A DNA stretch of 64,000 nucleotides, from the NCBI GenBank assembly GCA_028095005.1, contig JAMFTS010000012.1, forward strand, positions 310,001 through 374,000. The letters are read 5' to 3'. This document shows positions 35,064 through 43,866 of the stretch, piece after piece (position 1 is the first letter of the stretch; the number at the start of each line of letters is the position of its first letter). The stretch is from Rhynchospora pubera (lineage: Eukaryota; Streptophyta; Magnoliopsida; Poales; Cyperaceae). Position numbers and translations under genes: made by a program. A model generated the notes under the pieces. It saw nothing but the letters and a program-made list of their open reading frames with translations. It did no database searches and had not been told where the DNA came from.

Positions 35064-35896
35064 CAGCATATCTCTAAATTTAAATTAAATTTTAAAACGT
35101 TTGTTACCTCCCAGCACGTCGATCAGTCGCCCTCTCTCTGAAGCAATCTAGAACATCCTCCATAGGAGTGTCCCGTGGCAATGCAAAGTCGGCTAGCTTC
35201 TGCACATCGTCGTAATCAGTACGACCGGTCACCGGTCGTCCAGTCGTAGGCAAGCCAAAAATGAAGGCGACATCCTGCAAATTTTATTTACATTTTTTTA
35301 TTAAACAACAAAAAAAATAATAAATAAATAAATAGCTACCAACAGAACTTTGAAAAAATAATACCTCAAGAGTAACGGTCATCTCGCCTACGCGGGGAAA
35401 GTGTGGGTCTCGGGCCTCCAGAACATGGCTAGACCCTGTATCATGGAACGATCCAATGGCATGTGACCTAACTCAACGAAATGAATAAGGCCCAATGTCA
35501 CAAGACGCTGGTCCACCTCCTCGGTTCGTATCATTTTTGCCTTATGCATTTCGGGCGTCCACGCCTAAATAAGTTAAAAAACATATTATTTACTATATAT
35601 ACTATTAACTATATACAAAAATTAACTACATAAATAATTTAAAAAATAAATTATTTCCTATATATACTATTAAAATATATATATATATAAAAACTTACTC
35701 GTACGCCTCGAAGCTCAGACTGACTGAGATGCAGAAGCTGATCAGCCGGAGGAGGAACGGGGGGGGGGGGGGGGGGGGCAGCAGGGGGGGCAGATGAAGA
35801 AGCGCCAGGATCTCCTCCTGATGTAGATGCGCCAGGATCTCCTCGACGCCTCGTGGATCGACGTGGATCCTCTGGTCTTCTTCTTCGCGGTGGCAT
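32721..35896 (-). pseudogene. Plant mobile domain (MAIN-like) gene, nine exons, apparent frameshift
   Basis: Exons by splice signals (minus strand): 35896-35699, about 35565-35367, 35274-35108, 34999-34819, 34722-34490, 34340-34055, 33978-33700, 33635-33393, 33305-32721. Exon 1 encodes an Arg/Pro-rich N-terminus with a polyproline run. Exons 2-6 give the plant mobile domain: AWTPEMHK, FWRPETHTFP, FGLPTTGRPVTGRT, RYNWGAAILAMLYRGLD, LLLQLWSYTR. The C-terminal exon is Pro/Tyr/Gln-rich. Known: this domain occurs in MAIN/MAIL1 proteins, which help silence transposons, and in transposon-carried copies. Odd: in exon 2, after HTFP, the frame runs into TAG; one extra C in the CCCC run near 35398 would restore GEMTVTLE. 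So the copy is either dead by a 1-bp deletion or affected by a homopolymer error. All other splice sites look usable. Confidence 0.7.
35759..35778. repeat. G20 homopolymer in exon 1 of the mobile-domain gene
   Basis: Uninterrupted run of G on the plus strand encoding polyproline on the minus strand; a length-variable and error-prone tract. Confidence 0.9.
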
Positions 35897-36815
35897 TTCG
35901 ACTGTTAATGCAATTAAAATTTAATAAAGTATAAAATCTATAAAAATTTCGGCAGCATCTCCCCTGTACCGGGAGAGTTTTCCAAAAAATCTGAACCCAT
36001 TTACAACCCAATTTCAACCCAATTTCAACCCAATTTGAACCCAACCCAACCCAATTTCATTCCAATTTGAACCCAACCCAACCCAATTTGAATAAATCAT
36101 TTAAATTTTACAATCATTGCATTTCACAAACATTGCATTTCACAAGCATTTCACAAGCATTTCACAATTTTACAATCATTGTATTTCACAAATTTTCAAA
36201 CAATCAATCAATCTACAAGCAATTCACAAACATTTCTATTCAAACAATAATAAAATAAACATATAAAAAAGCTAACCTGATGTAGAAAGAAATTGACTCT
36301 CTTCTAAACAATTTTTTACCTACATTTTTAATTAATACCATCAATTATTATCATTTTTCTAATTTTTCCCATATTTAATTATCAAAATCTTAATTATTAA
36401 AAGCAAAAAAAAATTAAAAAATAAAAAAATTAATTACACATAAATTTTCATATGAATTTTTCTTATTTTTCCGTATTTTTAAAATAATTTTACAATTTAT
36501 TATCTATTTTTCTAATTAATTAAGTACTGAATAAACAAATAAAAAGACAAAAAAATACAATATAATTAATAAATTACATATATATTTACATTTTATTTTT
36601 CCTGATTTTTTCAGATTTTTCAAATATTTTTTCAATATTTTTCATATTTTTAAATTTAATTAACTAAATTAAAAACTAATAAACTAAATAAATAAAAAAT
36701 TAAATAAATAAATAAAAATTAAAAAAACTTACTGTGCTCGCGGAAAGGAGAGTCCAAGCGAGAGCGAAGGCAGCTTCTCTAGATCGGAAACCCCTATATA
36801 TAAACTAAACGTTAG

Positions 36816-36950
36816 ATCGGATTCCTGGATTCCGATCTAACGTTCGGAATCCAGGATTCCGATCTTACGATACTATTTATATTAAACTGATTATTTTGAT
36901 ATTAATTTTATTGGATTATATTATTTTAATATTATTTTTTAAAATTTCGG
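36816..36950 (-). repeat. Right terminal inverted repeat
   Basis: Reverse complement of the left TIR with few differences; the inner end has the same GGAATCC-type palindromes (36811-36870). Confidence 0.8.
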
Positions 36951-37450
36951 CTGCTCCTTCGATTATTTTGCAATGGGCTGTACGAGCCCATCATTTCCTC
37001 TCCCACTTTGTTACATAAGCCCAATTTGCATATATTCATTTTGATGCGGCATACTTTGGTTGGCCGATCTCCATTTATATACTAATGAACATGTCCTTTC
37101 ATGGCATTTTTCAAAATTCCAATTCGGATCCACACAAGGAAAATTATTTGATTTTCCTTTGGACATTTCTCATGAAACTTTGCACGCCTTCCCATAAAAC
37201 ATGAGAAACTTGATAGTCATAGATTTTTCATTTTTTAGGAATTTTAAATTGATTAAATGAATTTTCTAAGACTCATAAATAATTCATATAATCAATTTAT
37301 TCGAGCATCCCTTGCTGCACCGTCTTCTGGCTTTAGAAAATTGACCCTCTCCTTCTGAGAATCTGGACCTGACATACATTCATGGGCCCCATTTTCACCG
37401 CCTTGCAAATTGTTGAAATTTTCTCATATGGCAAAAATTAGAGGTAAACA
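36951..37450. other. Right end of the 14-kb insertion
   Basis: 500 bp, no gene; ends …GGTAAACA against the GAAAC target duplication. Confidence 0.5.
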
Positions 37451-40430
37451 GAAACGAAAGAATGAGCATCTTTGAAAAGAGAAGGCCAGTAAAAACCTGA
37501 TTGGAGTACTTTGGCTGTTGTTTTTGAAAATGACGCGTGGCCCTCATAGGCAGAGGAATGGCAACTTGCAAGGATGGTTTTGACTTCATCATGTGGCACA
37601 CACCTCCTAAAAATGTTGTCGATTCCAAGCTTGAAAAGGTATGGCTCCTCCCAAAAGTAGTACTTCGAGTCTGATTTCAGCTTCTTTCTCTGTTGGGAAG
37701 TCATGTCAGAAGGTAAGTAGCCACTCGCCAGGAAATTAGCCAGATCTGCATACCAAGGCTCTTCTGCCTTCTGTTTCTTTTCAAAATTTCGGTCCGAAAT
37801 TTCTGCCACAGATACGATTTCAGCCATCACATCTTTGAATTTTGCCCCTAAATTTCCCTGCACAGAGAACAATTTTTCGTCAGGAAAATAGTCATTGATA
37901 GGTATTTCAATTTCTTGTTTTTGATTTGAGTGCAAGCGAGAGAGATGATCAGCCACTGAATTTTCAGAGCCTTGTTTGTCCTTGATTTCAAGGTCAAATT
38001 CCTGCAAAATCAACACCCATCGAATTAGCCTAGGCATGGCATCCTTTTTGCTGAGGAGATAGCGAATTGCTGCATGGTCCGTGTACACGATCACCTTGGA
38101 ACCAACAAGATAGGACCTGAACTTGTCAAGCACGAAGACTATGGCGAGAAGTTCCTTCTCCGTGGTTGTGTAGTTGACTTGGGCAGGGTCTAGCACCTTG
38201 CTAGCATAGTAAATAGTCACTGGTTTCTTGTCCTTTCGCTGCCCAAGGACTGCTCCAACTGCATAATCGCTCGCGTCACACATAAGCTCGAATGGTTGGC
38301 TCCAATCAGGTGGTTGTAAGATAGGGGCTGAGATCAAGGCTTCCTTTAACCTACAAAAGGCATCAAGACATTCATCATTCACAATAAATTCATTGTCTTT
38401 AATTAAGAGATTTGTTAAAGGTTTAGCAATTTTAGAAAAATCTTTAATGAATCGGCGATAGAATCCAGCGTGTCCCAAGAAACTTCTAACATCCTTCACA
38501 TTCTTTGGCATGTCAAGCTTTTCTATCACCTCAATCTTAGCTCTATCAACCTCTATGCCCTTTGATGTAACCACATGTCCAAGCACGACCCCTTGTTGCA
38601 CCATAAAGTGACACTTTTCCCAATTCAAAACCAAGTTAACTTCTTCGCATCTCTGCAAGATTTTAAAAAGATTAGCTAAGCATGAATCAAAGCAAGTGCC
38701 ATAAACAGAGAAATCATCCATAAACACCTCCATTTCTTTTTCAATAAAATCCGAAAAAATGGCCATCATGGCTCTCTGAAAGGTTGCAGGTGCATTACAA
38801 AGTCCAAAAGGCATACGCCTATATGCATAAGTACCATAGGGACAGGTAAAAGTGGTTTTTTCTTGGTCATTTGGATGGATAGGAATTTGAAAGAAACCAG
38901 AATAACCATCTAAATAACAAAAGTAAGAGTGATTAGCAAGTCTTTCAAGCAGTTGGTCAACAAATGGAAGTGGAAAATGATCCTTTCGCGTAGCGGTGTT
39001 GAGCTTGCGATAGTCGATACACATCCTCCATCCAGTCACCATTCTTGTCTGAATCATCTCATCTTTTTCGTTCTTCACCACTGTTGTTCCTCCCTTCTTG
39101 GGCACGACATGCACCGGGCTCACCCATTTGCTATCTGAGATTGGATAAATAATGCCTGCATCAAGGAGTTTGAGGATTTCCTTTTTGACCACCTCCTTGA
39201 GATTAGGGTTGAGTCGCCTCTGCCCTTCAATGGATGGTCTGTGGCCTTCCTCCAAGAGAATCCTATGAGTGCAAATTGAGGGATCGATACCCTTTAAATC
39301 ATCGATAGAGTAGCCAATTGCACCTTTGTGAGCGCGAAGTTCCACCAAAAATTTCTCTGTTTGATCTGCATCCAACCCAGCATTAACAATAACAGGAAAT
39401 TTTTTATCTGGGCCAAGAAATTCATACCTGAGAGTGGCTGGAAGAGGTTTTAATTCGACCTGAGGTGCGAAATTTCGGTCCGAAATTGTAGATTTCGGTC
39501 CGAAATTTTCGGTATCTGCTGCGTTGACCTCCTCTGGCAGGGCAATTTCGTCAGTTTCCTGGTCGTTTTTAAACTCCTCGATGGTCTCCTGTACCCCGAT
39601 GGATTCCTGCACATCAGAAAGAAAATTTTGATACAGAATTAGTGCATTTTCATATTGGTCCTCGAGAGATTTTTCAATAATTGGCTCAATTTCCTCAATC
39701 ATGCAACAATGGTGGTTATTGGTGCTAGGGTATTTCATGGCATGCTTGATGGAGAAGCGAAGTGTTTTCCCTCCCACTCTGACCAAGATCGTGCCTTCTC
39801 TGGCATCCATCATGACTCCTGCGGTACTTAGGAAAGGACGCCCCAAAATGATTGGAACCTCTCTGTCTTCTTCCATGTCCATTACCACAAAGTCGCTTGG
39901 AACAAGGAATTTGCCAACTTGCACTGGAATATCTTTGATTTCACCTATGGGCAAACGCTTGGATGAGTCAGCAAGCTGAATTGTAATATTTGTGGGCAAC
40001 AATTCACCAAATCCTATTCTCTCAAAAACTGACTTGGGCATCAGGCTTACACTTGCCCCCATATCACACAATGCTTGGTTGATGAACTCCTTTCCAATCA
40101 AACAAGGCAAGACAAACCTTCCAAGATCACCCAATTTAGGTGGCATTTTTCTTTTTAGGGCCTCACTGCTAAGTCTGGTCAGAGCTATTGTCTTCAGCTC
40201 TTCTAAGGTCCTTTTTCCAGTGCATAGCTCCTTGAGAAATTTAGCATAAATGGGCACCTTGGTGAACACGTCAGAGAAGGGAATTGTGATGTGAACCTCT
40301 TTAAGCATCTCCCAGAATCGCATGAACTGGATATCCTCTTTTTCCTTAGCCAACTTTCTTGGGAATGGTACATGAGAGGTGGGGAAGGTAGGACTTGTTC
40401 CAGATATGGCCCCTTCAGCTCCTTGTCCTG
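37451..40430 (-). pseudogene. Pol of element B: protease, RT, RNase H, start of integrase; truncated by insertion
   Basis: Reading leftwards: a segment matching the pre-protease linker (EKEDIQFMRFWEML), protease with DMGAS near 40055, RT with the FMDD box near 38720, RNase H with DASDYAVGAVLG near 38270, then directly the integrase N-terminus with the His pair of the HHCC motif (HDEV…CHSSAYEGH) up to FVS, where the 14-kb insertion begins. The insertion adds four codons and a stop (37438). Unlike in element A, RNase H and integrase are in one frame. The 5' boundary is set by the frameshift with gag between about 40354 and 40430. Palindromes at 39479/39499 (PR-RT linker) and 37793 (RNase H-integrase linker). 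Confidence 0.9.
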
Positions 40431-42182
40431 CCTGCCTTTGTTATTTGGTTGCTCGTCCGCCTCAAATGGCATTGGCGGGTCCATGTATTGCGTGTCACTC
40501 CTCAATGTGTGCAAGGCTTTGCACTGGGCATTAGGATTCACCTCTGTTTGACTTGGTAGCTTCCCTTGCTGCCTTGAAAAGTGCGATTCCATCATTTGTT
40601 CCAACCTGTTTAAAGTTCCAGCGTTAGTTTTGAGTTCCTCAACCAACATTTGATTAAATTTACCCTGTTCATGCATAAAATTTTGGACAACCGGTGGTAT
40701 ACCCTCCCTATTGTAAACAGATTTTCTTGGAAAGGGTTGGTCACGACCGTTGTTGTTAAATTGGGTATTTTTGTACAAAGTTGGTGGGTTGGTGTTTTTG
40801 TACTGGTTCCTTGGTACAAACGGTCTATCTTCGTTGTTGTGATAATTAGGGTGGTTCATGTCTGCCCAATTGGCTTGTTCTTTATCACTCAAAGAGTAAC
40901 TGCGACTAAAGATATGTCCAGGAAAGTAAGAAGGCTCGCTGTTGAGCGAGTTGACTTGATGCCTCTCGCCGCCCCCTCGTGCAAGTGGACAATCAATTGA
41001 CCTATGCCCTTCTTCGCCGCATGCACCACAAGTGTTGGAATTGAGGTGGGTGCCCTGAAGTGACTGATATGATGCTAATTCCGCTTCGAGCTCGGCAATC
41101 CTCGTGTCTCTTGTCGTGATTTCATTCACTTGGTGCTTGCTAGGCGGGCGGCGGTTGTTGGGAATCGGATACCATTCGTAGTTCCTAGCACATTCATCAA
41201 TTTTGTCACGAGCTTGTGCTGCATCCAGTCGCTTAAATGCTCCACCTGAAAGAGAATCAAGGTTAATTTTAATGTTGTCATATAGACCACTGTGAAAAGC
41301 CTTAATTACCATCCAATCTTGGATACCATGGTGTGGACAAGAGTTTTCTAAGTCCCTAAAACGTTCCCATGCATCTCTCATTGTCTCATTGTCCTTTTGG
41401 TGAAAATTATTGATTTCCTTCCTAATTGTGTCTGCTCTGTCAGCGGAGAAATACCTATCAAGGAAGGCTTGTGCCATTTGGTCCCAACTCCTAATAGACC
41501 CCCTTTTTAAGGTTTTGTACCATTTGATGGCTCGGTCCTTAAGAGTAAACCTAAACAGCAAAAGTCTAATGGCCTGTTGGGATACACCATTAATTTTAAC
41601 CAAACGTGTGCAATCAAGAAAAGTTTGTAAGTGAGCATGGGGATCCTCTTTATCATCTCCGTAGAACGGATTCTGTTGCACAAGTGCTACATGGTTGGTG
41701 GTGATTATCATGTTGTTGGCTTCAATTCCTGGAATCACCACAGGTCCACCCACGTGGCTAGCTTTTGGAGCTGCAATGTCCATGAGAGATCTGTTTTGCC
41801 CCCCTTGCTCCTCTCCATCTGAATTGCCATGAACGCTTTCGTCATCCTGCTCCCATCTCCGCCTATCGTCTTCAAGTGCTCGCCTTTGATTCTCAACATT
41901 GGCGCGATCGGTTGCTAGTCTGGCTTCCCTTTGTTCGAGCTGAAGCCTCAGGTTCTCCAGCCTCTGGGTCTCTGCTTCAACGTTGAGTGGGCCCTGATTG
42001 GCTGCCATCTCGCCCGTTGTTTCCCTTCCTACCTCAAAATTTCGATCCGAAATTTGAGAGTTTCGGTCCGAAATTTGTGCTGTCTCGGGTGCTGTTTGAG
42101 CTACGGAGTGGGTCTGGCTCGAGGTTGCTTGGTCTGAGAGTTCTGGGTCTGATTCAAGTCCCCTGATGAAGTACTTGCGCAC
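40203..42182 (-). pseudogene. gag: Gag of element B
   Basis: The frame is open from just after a stop at about 42225; the first in-frame ATG is at 42006-42008 (MAANQGPLN), matching the position of the first visible ATG of element A. Yet 58 codons upstream of it look coding (Lys-rich, then Ser/Asp-rich, with two ISDRN motifs from palindromes 42046/42067) without any ATG. Seen after the ATG: a coiled-coil-like Arg/Glu helix (residues about 10-45), the Gag core (VALVQQNPFYG… through CPHHG), and a CCHC knuckle CGACGEEGHRSIDC near 41000. The reading frame is lost against pol near 40380-40430, where this frame runs on as unrelated sequence to 40203. Confidence 0.85.
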
Positions 42183-42321
42183 GATCTCGGGCTTTGACTT
42201 GCCTTTCTTTGGTTTCCCGGCCAGTTCTCAGCCTACAAGTAAGAAGAAAACAACGAAAAGATTAAATAAAAAGAAAAATCTAGTCTCTTAATACTAAAAT
42301 AAGTACTCGATATCAAAACCG
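42183..42321 (-). other. Leader between PBS and gag of element B
   Basis: 139 bp. Contains on the minus strand a pyrimidine-rich run ending TTACTTGTAG just upstream of the open gag frame, resembling a 3' splice site. Confidence 0.4.
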
Positions 42322-42339
42322 TCCCCGGCAACGGCGCCA
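42322..42339 (-). promoter_or_regulatory. Primer binding site, tRNA-Asp
   Basis: Minus strand TGGCGCCGTTGCCGGGGA, perfectly complementary to the 3' end of plant tRNA-Asp including CCA. tRNA-Asp priming is typical for Athila elements. Three bases separate it from the LTR. Confidence 0.92.
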
Positions 42340-42342
42340 ATT

Positions 42343-43861
42343 TGATAAGGAAATTTAAAACCTAGGTCAAATGAATTTATAACCTTGTTCTACCTTACTA
42401 ATCGTTCTGGTAAAGCTAAGGGTCGAACCCAAGAGACAGTAAAATGAGTACCGGACTTAGTTTTTCTTAAAAGCTAGACAATAAAATAATGAGGATTTAA
42501 TTTAAAAGAATCTACTGAATAATAATTGAGAATTGATAAATTAATTATAAAATATTTTTGGGTTTGATTTTGTGTTTTTAGATGTTTCAAATAAATGCAA
42601 GAGATGTCCTAGGGGTTTAGTGTTCAATTAGTTTGGCTCTAAAGCACCTCAGTCTTCGATTTTAATCTAGACAGAGGCTAATTTCGGTCCGAAATATAAG
42701 GATTTCGGTCCGAAATTCTTACTATTTTGGTCTGAAATTGCTTTAGAATGAATGTTTCGACTTGATATCTCTACACGATGCTATGTAAAGGGTACTTAAC
42801 AACCAGACCTAAGTTATAACCTCAGCTTTCACGATTTCGATTTTAACTTGGTTTGGAACTTGGTTTTCGCCTCGTAAACAATCAAACGTGTACTTTCGTC
42901 CTAATCTGATTGATTAAGTGAGTTAAGTGAGGGTTCTAGAAATATTTAAGGTCCTGTCGGATCAATAAAAGTTGCACCTATCGGTCGCATCTAACCTCCT
43001 CTTTCAAGTGTTTGGTTTATTTCATATACTCAACTATTCGATTAATTGTTCTTGACTAATGCCCTAACGGTGCTGCAGACATCATTAGGTAGGCAACAAA
43101 GCAAATAATCGAACTAACTAAGCAAGTGATTAATCTCAACAAAACTCATCACATAAACATAACATAAATGATCAAGTCATTACATATCACCAAATTAATC
43201 TACTAGCTATCCCTAGAACATCATAAAAAGGTCTAGCCTAACATGCTTATAACAAAAATAATAAGTATTATGCAAATAAGTAAGATACAAGCCTTGAAAC
43301 AACGAAACATAAGCATAAAAGAGTAAACCAAGATATCCGATGCAAATATCGCTGTCCTCAGGCCAGGGAATCGATGCCGAATAATGGATCCTTTCTGGTC
43401 AAGAAACACGCATATAAATACCCTAGGAAAATCCCAGAGGCGGCCAAGGTAAGAGAGAAATTTCCTTCCTTTCGAATTACCATAGAAAATCTTTCCATAC
43501 ATGAAATTTCGGATCGAAATTCCATAATTTCGGACCGAAATGTCGCTGGTCTGGGCTGATAACTGGAGCCTGGGTCATGATGTGAGATCCAGACTTGGCA
43601 TGGTGCTTTGTAGGCCTCCTCTAGTCCATTTTATGCGTCTGTGGGCCAGGAATGAGTCGTCTGGCTGTGACCTAAGCTCCAATTCGTCTTGTTTGCGTGT
43701 CTAGTCTTCAATCTTCACGAGAATTCTACAAAATAACAAAGAAGCGGCGGCAGTACCAAATATCCTGAAAATCACAGTTAATTATGAGACAATTTATATT
43801 GGTTTGAGTACTATTTTGGTGCTAAGTATGATCAAAATAGGCATATAAAAATGAGATATCA
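42343..43861 (-). repeat. 5' LTR of element B
   Basis: 1519 bp; lacks 106 bp present in the 3' LTR, the junction being at GCCGAATAATGG near 43377-43388. Palindromes centred at 42688/42709/42731 and 43513/43534. Confidence 0.95.
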
Positions 43862-43866
43862 TGAGT

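Larger units (their letters stand above)
31446..36950 (-). mobile_element. Mutator-like element with long TIRs carrying a plant mobile domain gene
   Basis: Inverted repeats of about 135 bp at 31446-31580 and 36816-36950, both beginning CCGAAATTT and containing ATAATATTAAAATAATATAA, then AGTATCGTAAGATCGGAATC. The interior has a single multi-exon gene on the minus strand and no recognised transposase. Long TIRs around a captured gene fit a Mutator-like element. I could not find a convincing 8-9 bp target duplication (TTAGGGATT versus CTGCTCCTT), so either the exact ends are off or the flanks have decayed. Confidence 0.7.
23412..37450 (-). mobile_element. 14-kb nested insertion, probable very long solo LTR with later insertions
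   Basis: Inserted into the element B integrase. Flanked by a direct GAAAC (23407-23411, 37451-37455). On the minus strand it begins TGTTTACCTC and ends GCGAGACA, so it has TG…CA ends. The two ends do not repeat each other, and no gag or pol remains. Removing the two younger elements inside it leaves about 5.8 kb of non-coding DNA. Inference: a solo LTR of a gypsy element with very long LTRs (Ogre/Tat-like size), or a large non-autonomous derivative. Orientation is assigned arbitrarily. Confidence 0.55.
16683..43861 (-). mobile_element. Element B: Athila-type Ty3/gypsy LTR retrotransposon with nested insertion
   Basis: A complete but dead element on the minus strand. LTRs at 42343-43861 (5') and 16683-18306 (3') start TGATATC and end TTATCA or similar. 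Perfect 5-bp target duplication TGAGT at 16678-16682 and 43862-43866. The PBS is complementary to tRNA-Asp (42322-42339); the PPT is next to the 3' LTR (18309-18320). Order in the sense of transcription: gag, PR-RT-RNase H, integrase, spacer, post-pol ORF, spacer. Lesions: gag-pol frameshift, a 14-kb insertion in the integrase zinc-binding domain, a nonsense codon in integrase, and a frameshift in the post-pol ORF. Without the insertion and one duplication the element would be about 13.1 kb. Confidence 0.95.

Noticed and set aside
42046..42067. ISDRN repeats as a protein motif of element B Gag
   Set aside because: They result from the DNA palindrome; other copies of the same palindrome are read in other frames.
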